64,000 bases of DNA from Atrina japonica. Taxonomy: Eukaryota > Mollusca > Bivalvia > Pterioida > Pinnidae. This document shows positions 38,336-51,837 of this stretch, one piece after another (within the stretch, counting starts at the first letter, position 1; every line of letters begins with the position of its first letter). The notes beneath the pieces are model-generated. The model saw only the letters and a list, made by a program, of their open reading frames with translations. It had not been told where the DNA came from and did not search any database. A program made the translations under genes and the position numbers. The stretch is taken from assembly GCA_030159075.1 (NCBI GenBank), contig BROG01000937.1, forward strand, positions 1-64,000. Direction: 5' to 3'.

Positions 38336-39315
38336 ATGAAACTAACTACCACCATTTTTTGAAATATTGACACATGTGGTGTAATGTTTCGACAAAAATA
38401 AAACCAAATTCATCTGAACTTAGCACTTGCTTTTATGCATTGGTGTTAATAATTTGGTTTATAATATAAAACTCATCATCAAAGGTTACTTATCAATCTG
38501 TGTCCTCAATCTTATGATTTCTACCTAAAGACACACTTGAGAATATCAATCTGATGTTTGTTTTAGACTTTTTTGTAAATATCATAGATCTATAGTATTT
38601 CATACATGAAGTTACTCCTTCTAAATCCCGTGAAATAAATTGTATGTACTGCCAGTACTGGTGTTTCTTCTTTTCAATACTTAACTTATATGGAGATATC
38701 TCCAAATCATTAGGTAAAGTACCATTGATATTAATTAATGTACAGTCTTAGATCAATACATTAGGGATTTTTAAATGTATTATTTACTTAGTATTAACTT
38801 TAAAAATATATATACTACATGCCTGTGACACATACCGGTACTCTCACAGCTACATGTACTAACATGTGCTCTGCAAAATTCTAAACAAACAAAAATACAC
38901 ATATATTATCTCAAAATGAACTGCATTTGACATATAAATATAACATTAAGATATACATTATGGTCATTTTCGTCTCATCATGACGAAGGTGCTTTACCAA
39001 AAGTATCAAACTTTGTATTTAGCTCAAATGTTAAGTTTTTGTCATCAGCTTGATGTTTAGTTAATATTGGTGATATTTGGCCTGAATATTCCCAGGGTTT
39101 GGTGTCAATGTTGTGAAGTTTAATTTGGAATGTCATTGTTTTATATTTTAATATATTTTGACATAGTGTACTTCTGCAAAAATTTGTTGTGCTTATTCCC
39201 AACGTTATGATTTTGTTACAGGCTTGCTGTTCAGTTGTGATTGGGCGCTAACATGTTATTTGGCCTGGATGTTCTTGGGGGCTCTATAATTGATGTTGTA
39301 GGGAATATATGTGTT

Positions 39316-39317
<2 letters not shown>

Positions 39318-39354
<37 letters not shown>

Positions 39355-39356
39355 TA
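39318..39356. repeat. poly(T) tract, 39 nt
   Basis: Uninterrupted T39. No AATAAA-like signal lies just 5' of it on the minus strand, so a retroposed poly(A) is possible but unsupported. Confidence 0.9.
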
Positions 39357-40179
39357 ATGTTTTTGGACTTACTGGTGTTAGGTTGCTTATTATTTGGATG
39401 GCGTAGAGAATCGGTACTAAATGATATGCATATGAGTCTATGGGGTTATATCCCCACTCTTTTAAATCTATGTTTTATGTATTTCTTGAAAACCATTTAC
39501 ATGCCAACCCCTTAATCTTATATACTCTTATTTGTTATAGGAAGACACATTTGTCAGTATATCAGGGTCCGTTGGAGCTCACAGCTTCCCTCTTAAATTT
39601 TATATATGTGGGGGTCCTGCCCCATCCCTGAAATATATTTTTACTTATAAATTAAACTGTTAACAGCCCAACTGTTCAACCTACTATATTATTGTTATGG
39701 GAAGACACATGTTTTTGTTCTCACTATTGTTATGTGGTCTGAAATGTGATATATTGCAGTGGTGGATCTAGGAATTATTCAAAGGGGGAGTTGAACGGTT
39801 ACATAAGTATATACTATTAATAAGTGCACGTCATTGCACATTGGATTATTGTGAGGCAAGATTGGGGAGTAAAGTTAGGTCATCATTACAAACTCTCCTG
39901 ATGCAGAAACATGGACATTGTCAGCTAGTAGCAGATTGTAGATTTCTGAGATGTAGAGGTAGGAGAATAAATAGTATATGGCTATACATATCTGCTCACA
40001 CCTGTCACAGATTTGTCGCATCATTTCACTTTAGGGTGAGACAAGCGTGTGCTACTGTTATGCCGTCATGATGAAAGAGACGCCGCAACACAACGTTAAG
40101 GTCTATATTGAAGATCAATTCTAACTTGTGAAAAAAGTGGCTCTGCCCATCTGGGACCCATGGTTAGAGCGTCCTGTCT

Positions 40180-40550
40180 GATATGTAGAGGGGGATACAT
40201 TTTACATGGCTCTAGAGAACAACTTGTCTGATATGTAGAGTGGGATGCATTATAAATGCCTAAAGAGAGCATATTGTCTAATATGTGGATCAGGTTAACA
40301 TATTATATGGCAAATTTCGGTATCCGGATACTTAATTATATGTATCTCCCATCTACATATCACAAGATGGCTATATAGAGCATCTCGTCTTTGTAAACAA
40401 GAGGGTATACACACTATATGGCAAATTTTGGTATCCGGATACTTAATTATATGGTCATATAATATGTATCCCCATTTACATACCATAGGAGATGGCTATA
40501 GAGCATCTTGTCTTTGTCAATAAGAGGGGGTACATTTTATATGACTTTTC
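40180..40550. repeat. degenerate tandem repeat, about 130-bp units
   Basis: 'atatggcaaatttt/cggtatccggatactta' and 'gagcatct(c/t)gtctttgt' recur two to three times. The repeat carries the palindrome gtatccggatac. Confidence 0.7.
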
Positions 40551-40587
40551 TGATGTATAAGGAAAACATTTTATTTTGCTGAATAGA

Positions 40588-40870
40588 ATTTGTTTGTTTG
40601 TTTATTGTTTATTGTTGTTTAACGTCCCACTCAAGAATCTTTCACTCATATGGAGACGTCACCAATGCCGGTGAAGGGCTTCAAATTTTGGCCTATGCTC
40701 GACACCTATGGCCCTTTGAGCAGTGAGGGTTCTTTAACGTGCAGACACTCACTGTGACACGGGACCTCGGTTTTTACTGTCTCAGTCCGAAGGACAGGAG
40801 CGTATCCGGGTTGGTAACCATTTCACATACTTCCCTGCCCAATCCGAGGATCGAACCCGGGTCGCAATAG
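40588..40870 (-). repeat. tRNA-derived SINE, variant head
   Basis: Same body as 26105-26370, but the head on the minus strand is gcgacccgggttcgatcctc (strong B box), so it differs from the others in tRNA-like region. T-rich tail at 40588. Confidence 0.8.
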
Positions 40871-41770
40871 AATTTGTAAAATTTATCGTATTCCTCAAAA
40901 AAAAATTGCATTATCCCTCTGTAACTGCCACATGTTCGTTTAAGGATGTATGATTTTTATCATTGCCAGAAAAAAAAAATACTTCTATTTATATATGGGT
41001 TTTCCATGTAATATTTTACTCCTTTCCCCTCATAATTCCCTTCGCATCAAAAGTTAATTTACATATTTATTACTTGGAATGTATTCACAATTTAATTTCC
41101 ACTAAATAACCGTGTGTGAACAAATAATTTGGTCGCCCGAGACCCCTACTGTCCCTTTAGGGTCACAAATGGGTTATTTACATTTTTAATACTTCGAATG
41201 TATTTCAGTTTTATTGTCTAATTTGAAATACTACATGACGATGCTTGAATATAGTGACTTTTTTGCTATCCCTAATGAGACAGCGCTGAAGACGAATGGA
41301 CGGACAGATGCTCCAAGACCAACACATAATCAAAAAATGAATAAAACACTGGGATAATAACAATATAATTCAAAATATATAAAAAGTGTATGTAATATAT
41401 TGTCAACAATCATATTTTGTTAAAGAAATTATGCATAAAAATTACTTTTAAAATGTCTTGATAACTTTTTTTTTCAAAAAATGCATATTTCATTAAAATA
41501 TATTAATGCTAAACATATCATTTTATTTAATTCAATTGTTTATTGTTCATTTGTTAATAGTTTGTGTAACTAAACATCACTATCCTATGGCCCTAGTAAA
41601 ATTTCACCTTTTTGTTGGGAGTTTTGCAGTACGACATTATTTTTCATTTTTAACTATAGTTTAACATATTTCTCTCATTAGTATTTACACGTACAGATGG
41701 TTATTATATACCTGTACAGGTGGTTATCCTGGACCTACATTGAAAGAAATGCTTATCACTTTACCTGTAC

Positions 41771-41776
<6 letters not shown>

Positions 41777-41834
<58 letters not shown>

Positions 41835-41845
41835 ATATATATATA
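41777..41845. repeat. (TA)n microsatellite
   Basis: TA array with two AATA breaks. Confidence 0.95.
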
Positions 41846-43797
41846 TGACGTGTATAACCATATACTATCTGTTAATTCTTAATTAACACCTTTCTGCATG
41901 GCTAACCAAAATTCTTGTCAAACCTAGTTTTAATTAATTTAAGATTCAATAGTACACTGATGCATGTATTACAAACACATTTAAATTAAGCATTTTAAAT
42001 AGTTGCACACCTTCCGCAACTTTTTAAGTCTTTGTTACATGTATAATGACTCTGATTTGCCAACTTTGAAAAATTGTCATAGGGAGATTTTTCAATCTGA
42101 CGGGGGAGACTCTAAATTTCAGTAAAACGTAATAGAAAAAATTAATTTTTCATGCGGGAGATATGCATTTGTCTTGAAGAAATTATCACAATTTGGGAGA
42201 GACTTGGCAAGTATGATGACTGAGTCTGAGATTCAAAGTTGGGACCTCAAATTGTGAGTCGATAGCTCTATAACTAGAGTGGTAGCATTTAAGTAACATG
42301 TATCATACCGGTAACAAGAAAAATTTGATGCAAAGCATCAATTCGCCGCCAAAGGTATTTCAAAGGAAGTTTGGGAATAAATGAATGCAAGTTTTTAGTT
42401 ACTTAATATCTATTACGACAAAAAGTCCCACCAGATAACATTTTTGTGAAAACAGAACTAATTTAACGGCGATTTCTCGTCAACTAACACCAAGTTCACA
42501 GACAGTAGTGAGAAATTGATTAGTCATCATGTGCCTGGTCAAATTCATCCAGTGTAATCATTCATTTTAGTAGTGTTCATATAGCAATTGACATCAGCGA
42601 TGTAGAAATGTCTATATATGTAAAAGTTGACACAAAATGACAGTTGCAGTAATTTTCACTGCTCTGCATAATGGTTGTCAACAATGGAGAAGAACTTGGA
42701 TTTTTTTTTTAAGAAAATGTATTAAATATTAGTATATATCAAGAATATAAAACGTAATTTAGAAAAACATTTATGGAATAATTCAGAATTATTTTTTTTA
42801 AAAAAACAAGTCCATATTCCAGTCTGTTTCGTTCATTGTTGGCCTAGCCGGCTAGAGTGGTTCGATCTTGTTTAACATGATAATTCTGACTTTATCCATT
42901 ATTACACAAAACTCGTGTTAAATGTAACATTTTATTATATGTAGACTTTAACATGTACTACATGTACTACAGTTTTTATGTCGCAATAAAAGTAAAAATG
43001 GTTTGCTTCGGTAATTAAGGTCTGTTTCGGTAAATCGTCCGACCCGTTTTCACTTTGTTGTTCTCCCCCAATCATCAATATTTCATACGACACATTTCGT
43101 TTTCGGTGTTATATTTATTCCGTTTTGCACAAACGAAATCATTTTAAATGATAAAAAACATTTTTGTTCCAAATTTCCGTCGTCCACTAAACTTATATAA
43201 TAGGATATCATGCTCTTATCAAAATCAAAAGCAATCACGTAATGATTGCTCCCATCATTTCGACTAATGTCTCCCACTTATCGTTATTTCAAAAATACGA
43301 ATCGCGGTATTATACCTTAATTGCATTAAAACAATTTAGATGCTGATTATTTATGAAACAAACCAACATCACTTTCATATCTGAAATTTAATAGCGTTTT
43401 TGCCTCAAATAAAATTACTAGTCATTACTTCCGCGTTCAAAGAAACTAACAGCTCCTTCCATATACTACTTCCTAACTTAATTTGAAATATATTCGCGCG
43501 AATAATAAGACATTCAAGAAAGTCTTTTCCTTAGTGTTCTGAATGAAATAATAACCTCCTAAAGACACAATTACCAACTTAGGAAGGGCTATGCTATGAA
43601 AAATCAGAGGAGTCATTGCTTTTCAGGGAGAGAGTGTTCTTTATTATTTTACATAGAAATTATCCAAATAAAACGAATGATTACATTTTTGTGTCAATAT
43701 TTTATTTACATGTATATAAGAATGGCACCAAATTGAGTTATAGTTTTACGTCAATACATTTACATTAAGGGATGTTTAGAACAGCAACTCTTATTTT

Positions 43798-43801
<4 letters not shown>

Positions 43802-43841
<40 letters not shown>
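43802..43841. repeat. (CT)n microsatellite
   Basis: About 20 CT units; a second CT/CA cluster lies at 44165-44212 inside repeat copy d. Confidence 0.95.
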
Positions 43842-43846
<5 letters not shown>

Positions 43847-43959
43847 CCATCTATTCTGAGCTCATAATTTCTTAAAATAAAAGTAAATAGATTGAATTGT
43901 GATTCTTTAGCTTGGCCTCTTCAACTTATGCATATTTAAGGGCAGATCCAAGAATTTTT

Positions 43960-45930
43960 GTAAGGGGGATTGATTTTTTTTCATTATGAAATGTGAGCAC
44001 CAAAGGTGCATGCTTTCAGAGGCGAGGGTCTGGACCATTTTAAATTTTCCAAAAAGGGATTCCAACCTTCGCAACTTCCCCTTGAATGTACTAATGATAG
44101 TCGCCCTTTTCACTTCATTTGGTAAAATTTACGTTCCACAATTTGTACGCAGTTATTTATATAACACACATACGCACACACACACTCTCTCTCTCTCTCT
44201 CTCCCTCTCTCTCAATTTTGTTACTGAATTAAGTACTGTAAACATTTTTAATCATTTCTCGCTATAACACTTGAAATTTCTCTTTTACAAACTTGAAATT
44301 TTAAAATGTAATACGGTCCAAAATTTGTAGGCTAGTTATTTACTGGTATATATGCATTATATATCATATACTTTCTTTCTCAACTTTGCTATTGAATTAA
44401 GAACCATAATTTTTTTTATCTTATGGATTTTACAAATTTACTTGTAAATCATGTGTTTTTGTTGTTTTTCTCTTTCTCTATATCACAGTTTATTCTCTCC
44501 GACTTAAAATTTAATCATTAAGGTCCAAAATTTGTAGTAATTATATACATTATATATTCAGTCTTTCTCAACTTTATTGAGTTAAGAATCATACATTTTC
44601 TTATTTTTTGAGTTATACAATTACACTTTTTCTATGTGAGTGTTTATTCTCACTGAAAATTAAAACATGCAAAAGCAAAACATAAATTTACAGTTAAATG
44701 GAACAATTTTTCCAGATGTTTATCAAGATAGAAGTTTCACTGACTCAAACGTTTAGTTTAAATATATCTTATTTCAATAAATCATGAAAAGGGATTGGGC
44801 AAAAGTTATACCAACATTATATAAAGCCCTCTCCCTAATAATTACAACATATAATTTGGTCATAGACATTGAATAGAATAACATTTCATGAATTGTTAAC
44901 GATGATGATGATGATGATGATGATGATGACGATGATGCCTATATGACAATGACCCAAGTTAAATCTTTTTGTAGATTTCAGGTACTCCTGAATTGAAAGA
45001 TAATTCTAGCATTATCGTTGTGATTTAAATTTATGTCTCCAAATAATAACTTTTCAATATATTAAGGTTCAAATGTCTGATTTTTTTTTTAAATAATGCG
45101 TTGTCTGATATATCTTGGACATTCGAGTAAGAAATGGAATGCATCCTCGGAATGGCTGCCGCATGTACAGTTTGGTGAATCAGTAAGATTAATTCTATGA
45201 AGATCAGAATTGAGAATACTACACATGTTTCGAATTCTTGTTAAAAGGATATTTGTGCGTCTATCACCAACAAGGAAATAGTTGGGCACCGCCCATACAT
45301 TTCTACTTTTTAAGACATTTAAACTGATTATAGGTAAAGTTAGTACGTATATTATACACATTATACATATTACTGTTAAAATGAATGATAATAATTTAAA
45401 ACTATTCATTATTACATGGTAATAGGATAATAGTATGAAAAGTGAGGAGTATATTAGATTACTTGTGGCCAAGTACCATACACACTGTACTCGCATTACA
45501 CACAAAACAACACTTTGTCGTGTCCGGAGATAAATGTCGCAATGTTAATAATACATCAAGTGTAAGAGGGGAGCTGTGACTTGGTTTTAAGTTATAAGTC
45601 AAAATATAAATTTCAGGGTTGGTGTGGCAGGACTCCAAAGGACCCTGATATACTAATAAATGTGTCAAGTCCCGTAACAAACAAGAGTTTATATGATTTA
45701 GGGGTTGACATGTAAACGGTTTTCAAGAAATACAAGATAAACATAGATTAAAAAGGGTGGGGCATATAACACCAGAGACCCCAATGCACCTCAGTTAGTA
45801 CCGATTATCTACCCCCATAAAAATAATCAGCAACCAATCAAACAATCATTTAAATATTGAAATAAAATACCAGTTCTGGCAGTACATGTAATTTATTTCA
45901 CTTGGAGATTGAAAGGGAGAAAATTCAGGT
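43960..45930 (-). repeat. complex non-coding repeat, copy d
   Basis: 44745-43960 matches 28380-28900 inverted. 45540-45395 is an internally deleted version of the 26690-28250 module. 45930-45550 matches 38590-39610 inverted. Contains a (GAT)n array at 44901-44937. Confidence 0.7.
45089..45290 (-). pseudogene. non-LTR RT C-terminal fragment
   Basis: 'INLTDSPNCTCGSHSEDAFHFLLECPRY' type end (C-x-C, H-x4-C) preceded by 'LLTRIRNMCSILNSDLHR', the usual non-LTR C-terminal domain. Located inside repeat copy d. Stop at 45089. The frame extends upstream into unrelated sequence. Confidence 0.7.
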
Positions 45931-45944
45931 ATGAAATAATGTAG

Positions 45945-46540
45945 ATAAATATAAAAAATCTCAGATACCAAAGGGTTAGAATGTCCAGGACATAGATACA
46001 AATCCGGTAAAAATGGACAAACACGGACCTCTGGAACCAAGAGGTGGGATCAAGTGTGATGGAGGAGTAAGCATCCCCTGTCGACTGGTTACATCCGCCG
46101 TGAGTCCACAGTCAAGTCCAATGAAATACGTGAGGAGTGTATCCTCGTCACAATTGGTACAGACGTCTCAACAACGAAAGGCAACTCAACATTTCACTTG
46201 GTGAGACAGAATAATCGCAAACAAGACTATTATACCGACCGTAAAATTTGCGGAACGTTGACATTAAACGAGGTTTTCGACATGCCTGTGTCAATAATTT
46301 GTCAGTGAGTAGTTTACCTCTGTATATGAAATCTTCATATGTTGTACACGCCCTGGCATATCGGATCATTTGTGAAATATCAAATATATGCGGGTGACTG
46401 AGGAATATTTCTACTTAAATGTGGAAAATTTACGATAGGAAAGCCGAAATCGTCGCGTTTGTCGTATAGCTTAGTTGCTAATTTCCCGTCTGTGTTTATA
46501 TAAAGTAAAATGTCTAAGTATGAAGCGTGTGTGCTATAAA
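45945..46540 (-). mobile_element. Penelope-like element, 5'-truncated
   Basis: Tail 45945-46140 then the RT C-terminus ('MIRYARACTTYEDF', 'RKFYGRYNSLVCDY', frame 46369-46148). Homology ends at about 46535 beside R430 copy 2. Confidence 0.8.
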
Positions 46541-46574
46541 AGATCTATGATATTTACAAAAATGCCTATCTCCA

Positions 46575-47008
46575 GCAACTTATCACCAACATGGGCGCAG
46601 ACATTTTGGACACCCAAAGTTGTGCGGAGGGTAAAATGAGCCCAGCGACCTGATTGGTCGTTAAATTAAAAAAAATAGTTTTGCCATTAATAAGTGAAAT
46701 TAAGGTGATAAAAAAATACATGAATATTGGTAGTACTTGGGGAATTATAGGGTTGACGGTTGAAAATTTAAAGGGAGGGGTCATATGAGAATAGATATTT
46801 TCCTTTGTTGCGGAATACTAGTTGTAAACAAGTAAAATGCATCGGCAACCTATACTTCTGATTGCGTATTTTGTGATAAAAATATTGATTGATCTTTCAG
46901 CACAGGGAACTTATTTGACCCAGATTTAATAAACATGGGAGTGACGGTGACCTGAAGTTTTGTAAATTAGCATTGAGGCCTATGGGAAAATATTTGGTGG
47001 TGTCTGTC
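46575..47008. repeat. R430 repeat, copy 2
   Basis: Second copy of the 20290-20725 repeat, same orientation. It abuts a PLE on the left and truncates the YqaJ pseudogene on the right. Confidence 0.8.
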
Positions 47009-47940
47009 AAGACAACCATGGAGTTTCCTCAGAGACTTATGTCCCAGAGTCCTCGCTAACATACCTTGGGCCCTTAAAAACTGTTTAGCATTTATTAGCA
47101 TGTATTTCACCCTGAATATCATATTCAGTAAAAACATTGCCTCTGAATGAAGGATAAACATGGCTTCTAATTAAAGCATCAGGGTTTGTTGTACTCCTTG
47201 ATGGTACCATGAAAGCACTACTGCCACTGAAGCGTATTTTCCTACTGTATTTCCATACACAACAATTTGCTTGCCCTTTAGTATGTGTGTTCATAACATA
47301 CATTTAGGGGTAGAAATGTTTACATATTTATCATAAAACAAATTACATTTGATACAGTACTGATCATTTGTGTTTATATGTGAACCATGTAAATCTTGCA
47401 TATTGTTTTGTACAGCAGGTGATGGTGAAGCAGTTACAGAATTATTAATAATGGTGTTTTTAATGTAAAGAAGTTCTTTCAGTTCTGAATGTGCAATGTG
47501 TTCTTTCAGTTCAAGATGAGAAGTAAACAATAAGAAGTTAATTTTTCCTTGATCTATGTCTGCAGATACATCAGTTTGGCACACAGTTGTATTTTGAAGG
47601 CTTGGTATATTAAATGACTTAGCCTTGATAGGTCTGGGGTCTATGTTTCGAGTTGTGCCACGATTCCATAAGGCATGAATGTTGGTACAACTTTTTCCAG
47701 TCATGTTCATACGGACAACATAATCTACTTTCCACAGAATGGCATCAACGTGGTTTTTTGCACGTTCGACTTTTACCAGCAATGCAGGTGCACTCGCCTG
47801 TGTAAACAGTGCCGTTTGTTCCACATACAACAGAAGCGTTATGATAATCTATATTTATTTTCTGTGACGGACGGACGTCAGCTTTCATGCAAACCCGATA
47901 ATTTTCCAAACACGCATGCAAGATTTTCCCGACTCCTCCG
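47009..47940 (-). pseudogene. SWIM zinc finger-YqaJ recombinase domain protein, truncated
   Basis: Begins after a clean acceptor (ttattttcacag, exon from 47940). A SWIM finger follows (C-T-C-I-A-G-K-S-R-T-C, then N-H-V-D-A-I-L-W after a 1-nt shift in an A-run near 47770). Next is 'SCTNIHALWNRGTTRNIDPR' (about 47690). After a second frameshift near 47297, 'VWKYSRKIRFSGSSAFMVPS' and 'HVYPSFRGNVFTEYDIQGE' mark the start of a YqaJ-type exonuclease domain (lambda-exonuclease fold). The catalytic core is lost where R430 begins. In bivalves such SWIM-YqaJ proteins are multicopy and of unknown role. Spacing fits one host or transposon gene. Confidence 0.65.
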
Positions 47941-49977
47941 CTGTGAAAATAATTATAACTTTCATTTCTTTACCTCTGTGGCACGACTTCCCACGAGATA
48001 ATTGTAAATATCGCCGTAAGTGACCCCTGGCTATTCTCGCATATCATCTTTCCAACACAACGTTTTCACGCTGCTAAAATCAGAATTAAATACGTCCGAT
48101 GGACAAGATGAAGCTATAAGTACCTATGATACGAAATATCACAAAACAACAATTTTCAGTCAGCTCTGCGTCAAAATGTAGATGAAATATCTTATTTACG
48201 AATGAATATGCCCTATTTCAGGAACGTAATGGCTGTCAACCATGGCGCAACCTTATAGTACAGGACGAAAACTATTTGGGGAAATAACTGAAAAAAGTTG
48301 TGAATATAGAGTTTACTATATTGCTCTAAAACGTCTTAACCATTTTTTTTTCACAATTGAAAACTAATTGGTAATGATATAAAAAGAATGAAATAATTTT
48401 TACCTTAGGATACATTATCAATAGCGCGTAAACATTTCATTTATTTGGATATTCTGTGAATAAAATCTTATTCATTATGCACTGATCCAGATCCGGAAGA
48501 CGCATATGACTGGCTAGCGGCCAAAAGTAATTTTAGACAACAACCTTGACTCGTATCATCTGTTCAGTGCTGTAATATGCGAGCGCAGCGGTCTATTTGT
48601 TATACAAATGTTGTAACGTGATTCAAGACCAATAATTACAGACCCTCGTACGGTCAGTCTTCCAGTGTGTACTATGCTTCAAAAAGTTCCAACCGGTACA
48701 TCGCAAACGTGTTCATAGAAACATGGCTGCCGTAAATGTCTAATCTGATTGGTTGATTTATACACGTAAATGAGTACAATGGGTTTGTAGACAGCCCGAT
48801 CCTGTAATAGACGGATTAGTAACAGCCTAGATATGACAGCCCGATCCCGTAATAGCCGGATCTGTAATAGCCTTGATATATTATGACGACTTATCAAACT
48901 TTTATTGTTCCAATAAAACAACGCCTAACACGCCATAGTTATAATTTGGCAACAATTTCAGCATGATTTTAGACGAGCACTTAGGCGGTACAGAATGTGA
49001 TTTTTATTGGAATTTTTTACGTGAAATATGTGCTTTCCAACGTCATTTTAAATACCTGAAGCAAATCGGAATCCTGCGTATCTACGTTTCGCCGGTGGAG
49101 TAAAGCTGTTGTAGCGTGATCGGCATGCTATTGTAGCATTTATATGAGTAAAAATATCAGATTACTAAAGTAATTTCTTCCAATCTTTAATGTTACCCTG
49201 AAATAAATGCCGACATTGCCAAAATAAAAACAATATAACTGTGGAAACTATACGTACCTCATTGGTCGGCCATGTCCAGTGGTGTTGGGCAGTTCCGGTT
49301 TAGAGGTACTAATCATCATTTGACACGAAGTAGGACTATTATGTACAACAACAAAAAAACAGAAAAACACTCAAATTTCACAAATTTTCGCCCACTTGGC
49401 CTTTATCAAGTGAAAGACGACAATTTTTTGCATACTGATACTTCCCTTTGGAGGACAATAAATTTATTAAAATATTTTGAATGAAAGAAAACTAGTTTGG
49501 AGGATAAGTTTCTGATTTTTTTCAAAAACAAAAACAAGGAACAATTACTCTCAGACTGAACATCTATTTATTATACAGGAGATGTCCCGTGTAACTTCAT
49601 TTCCGTACTGTAACGGCGACAACTGACCAGTGTTCCGTCGTTTTGAGATATCATTTTTTACGCTTGTTGTAATGTAACCTGCCAAGTCTAACCTACATTT
49701 ATGTTTAGTGGAAAGCAGTATCTATTTTTAAAATTTTAAATTTTTAAATGTGAACAATATTTTCCAAAAATAATTGCTTCGTTGTCTGTTGAATAATGTA
49801 TTCATAAAATAAAATTAAAATTATATTCATTCAACATTCAAAACATTTTCTTCCGTTTAGCATCACGATAACATTACTGTTTAAACGACAAAGTAATAGG
49901 CTACTATGATTTTCTACTGTAAAGATAAAATATAACTCTCCCACTTATTTGGACCAAACTGCATTAGATTCCTTAAA
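47941..49977. other. intergenic stretch right of YqaJ pseudogene
   Basis: Upstream exons of the YqaJ gene might lie here but none could be defined. One 2 x 45-bp repeat at 48790; otherwise nothing recognised. Confidence 0.5.
48790..48879. repeat. 2 x 45-bp tandem repeat
   Basis: 'gacagcccgatc(c/c)(t/c)gtaatag' starts at 48790 and 48835. Confidence 0.7.
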
Positions 49978-50150
49978 TATAATAAAAATCTCAAATACCA
50001 AAGTATAAATCTATAGGATGTCCAGGATTTAGGCACAAATCTGATAAAAAATGGACAAATACGAATCTCTGGAAATCAGGAGGTGAGATCAAGTGCCATG
50101 GGGAATTAAGCATCCCCTGTCGACCGATCACACCCGCAGTGAGTCCATGA
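49978..50150 (-). mobile_element. Penelope-like element 3' tail
   Basis: Tail only ('aaatctcaaataccaaagta', 'catcccctgtcgaccgatca'); no coding remnant. Confidence 0.75.
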
Positions 50151-50656
50151 ATTGAAATTGCATCAACAAAACCTGCGGTAGGCGAGAAGCACGTTTCGAT
50201 CAAATCATTTTCTTATATGGTTGTTCTTATTTCATTGCCTATATACTGTTTACCTGTAGCGTTTGTTTCAATGTGCGGACTTTTATATGTCTTGGTAAAA
50301 TGACCGAGTTTTCCTGTTGTCGATTAATCTGTACTTTTGCTATTGGCCGAAATCTTATATGTCAAGAATAATAAAGTCGAAAATGCGATGAAACGAGTTT
50401 AAAATGTTCTGAGATCACCTGATATTCCCGGCACGTGGACAATGTCACAAACGAATGTTTTGACCAACTTTGCCTGTTTTAGGTATGAAGTGATGTACGC
50501 AAATAAACACAAAGGGTAACAAGAATAGAATATATATTAACTGCAAATCATACTTGCTCACTGGACACTCGTTAATCTTCGTAAAAATTACCAAAAGTTA
50601 ATTTGCAATGCTCAGAGTAATGGCGGATATTACGGGTTACGTTGACAAGATTGTTG

Positions 50657-51165
50657 AGAGTGATTCCGTATCATTTGATGGCATAGGAACATTTAGACCC
50701 GCTGAGTAATAACCCGAATAATCCAGTCCTTATATTTCGCTAACTTTGATCGCTACATTAACGCCTGAATATTGATATTCCGACTGCAATTCCCTCCATT
50801 GCAAGTATATAGAGCGATGTAACGTATACGTACGTAATTGTAGTCACGTGTAGTGTTAACCGCTATACATTTTTGGCATATGAATGCATGAACGGAACGA
50901 ATCAATAAAGAATAGAATACCACATATTTCTTTCTCTTTTTTTTTTTTTGCGCTCGCTCAATTTTTGATCGTGAGTTCAGTAAAAAAAATGTCCCATGTC
51001 ACAGTAGGTGTCGGCACGTTAAAGAAACCTCACTGCTCAATGGCCGTAAGTGCCGAGCATAGGCCACAATTTGAAGCCCTTCACCGACATTTAGTGACGT
51101 CTCCATATAAGTGAAATATTCTTGAGTGGGGCGTTAAATCAAAATAAAGAAACAAACAAACAGTA
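50657..51165. repeat. segmental duplication, copy 1 (with SINE)
   Basis: Matches 56570-57124 ('attccgactgcaattccct', 'agtgttaaccgct', 'gaatagaatacc'), including the same SINE at the same position. Confidence 0.85.
50945..51165 (+). repeat. tRNA-derived SINE
   Basis: Plus-orientation copy: 'gatcgtgagttcagt' head remnant, 'ctccatataagtgaaatatt' body, then an aaacaaacaaac tail. Confidence 0.8.
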
Positions 51166-51628
51166 AAAGCCATACATTACCACAAAACAAACAAAAGTCA
51201 CAGAAAGAAATCGGAAACACAAGACTAAATCTACATTTGTAGCACACTGATCCAGGTCATGTTGTGACAAGAACCAGACCGCAGAAATGAAATTTCGCTT
51301 CGTAGTTACAAGTGTAACTAGTCTGTTGAACAGTAAAAAGAGAGTTAGGCCAAGTGAAACTTTGTCAAGCATCTCTCCGGATAAATAGGTCAATTTGTTT
51401 GCCTTCACAGGATATTGCTGTCAGAAAAATTCCTCACTCGCATCGTGTGAAATCATGTTGTGTGAATACTTACATAAGTTACGAACGAATCAGTCATCAT
51501 GGTTCCTTAATTCCATTTAGTATTATAGGGCAGAACACTGTTTACTGTCATATGAAAACCTCCCACAGCAAAGCCAATTATATAAAATGAATTTCGTAAC
51601 CAGCTGACTAAAGATTCACAGAAACTGG

Positions 51629-51632
<4 letters not shown>

Positions 51633-51678
<46 letters not shown>

Positions 51679-51690
51679 TATATATATAAT
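51633..51690. repeat. (TA)n microsatellite
   Basis: TA array directly beside the foldback at 51693. Confidence 0.95.
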
Positions 51691-51692
51691 AT

Positions 51693-51832
51693 AAGGACTG
51701 TTTTTCATTCTATGAAAAGCAATGAGTATATATGCAATAGATCATGAAAAAAAAATTCAATGTGCTAATTTTTTCCATGATCCATTGCATATATACTCAA
51801 TGCTTTTCAAAAATAAATGAAAAACAATCCTT
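51693..51832. repeat. foldback element, about 60-bp arms
   Basis: 'aaggactgtttttcatt' to the left and 'aatgaaaaacaatcctt' to the right, with 'gagtatatatgcaat' also mirrored. The loop is about 15 bp. Likely a MITE inserted at TA repeats. Confidence 0.8.
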
Positions 51833-51837
51833 AATTG

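Larger units (their letters stand above)
38490..41745 (-). repeat. complex non-coding repeat, copy c
   Basis: Inverted relative to copy b: 41745-41200 matches 31226-31745 and 39720-39550 matches 31855-32020. 39610-38590 matches 45550-45930 inverted. 39720-41160 is inserted material including a SINE and a short tandem repeat. Frames at 38493-38705 and 38978-39202 are unrecognised. Confidence 0.7.
41746..43959. other. intergenic stretch between repeat copies c and d
   Basis: TA and CT microsatellites only. A 64-codon frame at 43277-43083 minus (M-G-D-I-S-R-N-D-G-S) has no recognised domain and no clear splice signals. Confidence 0.5.
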
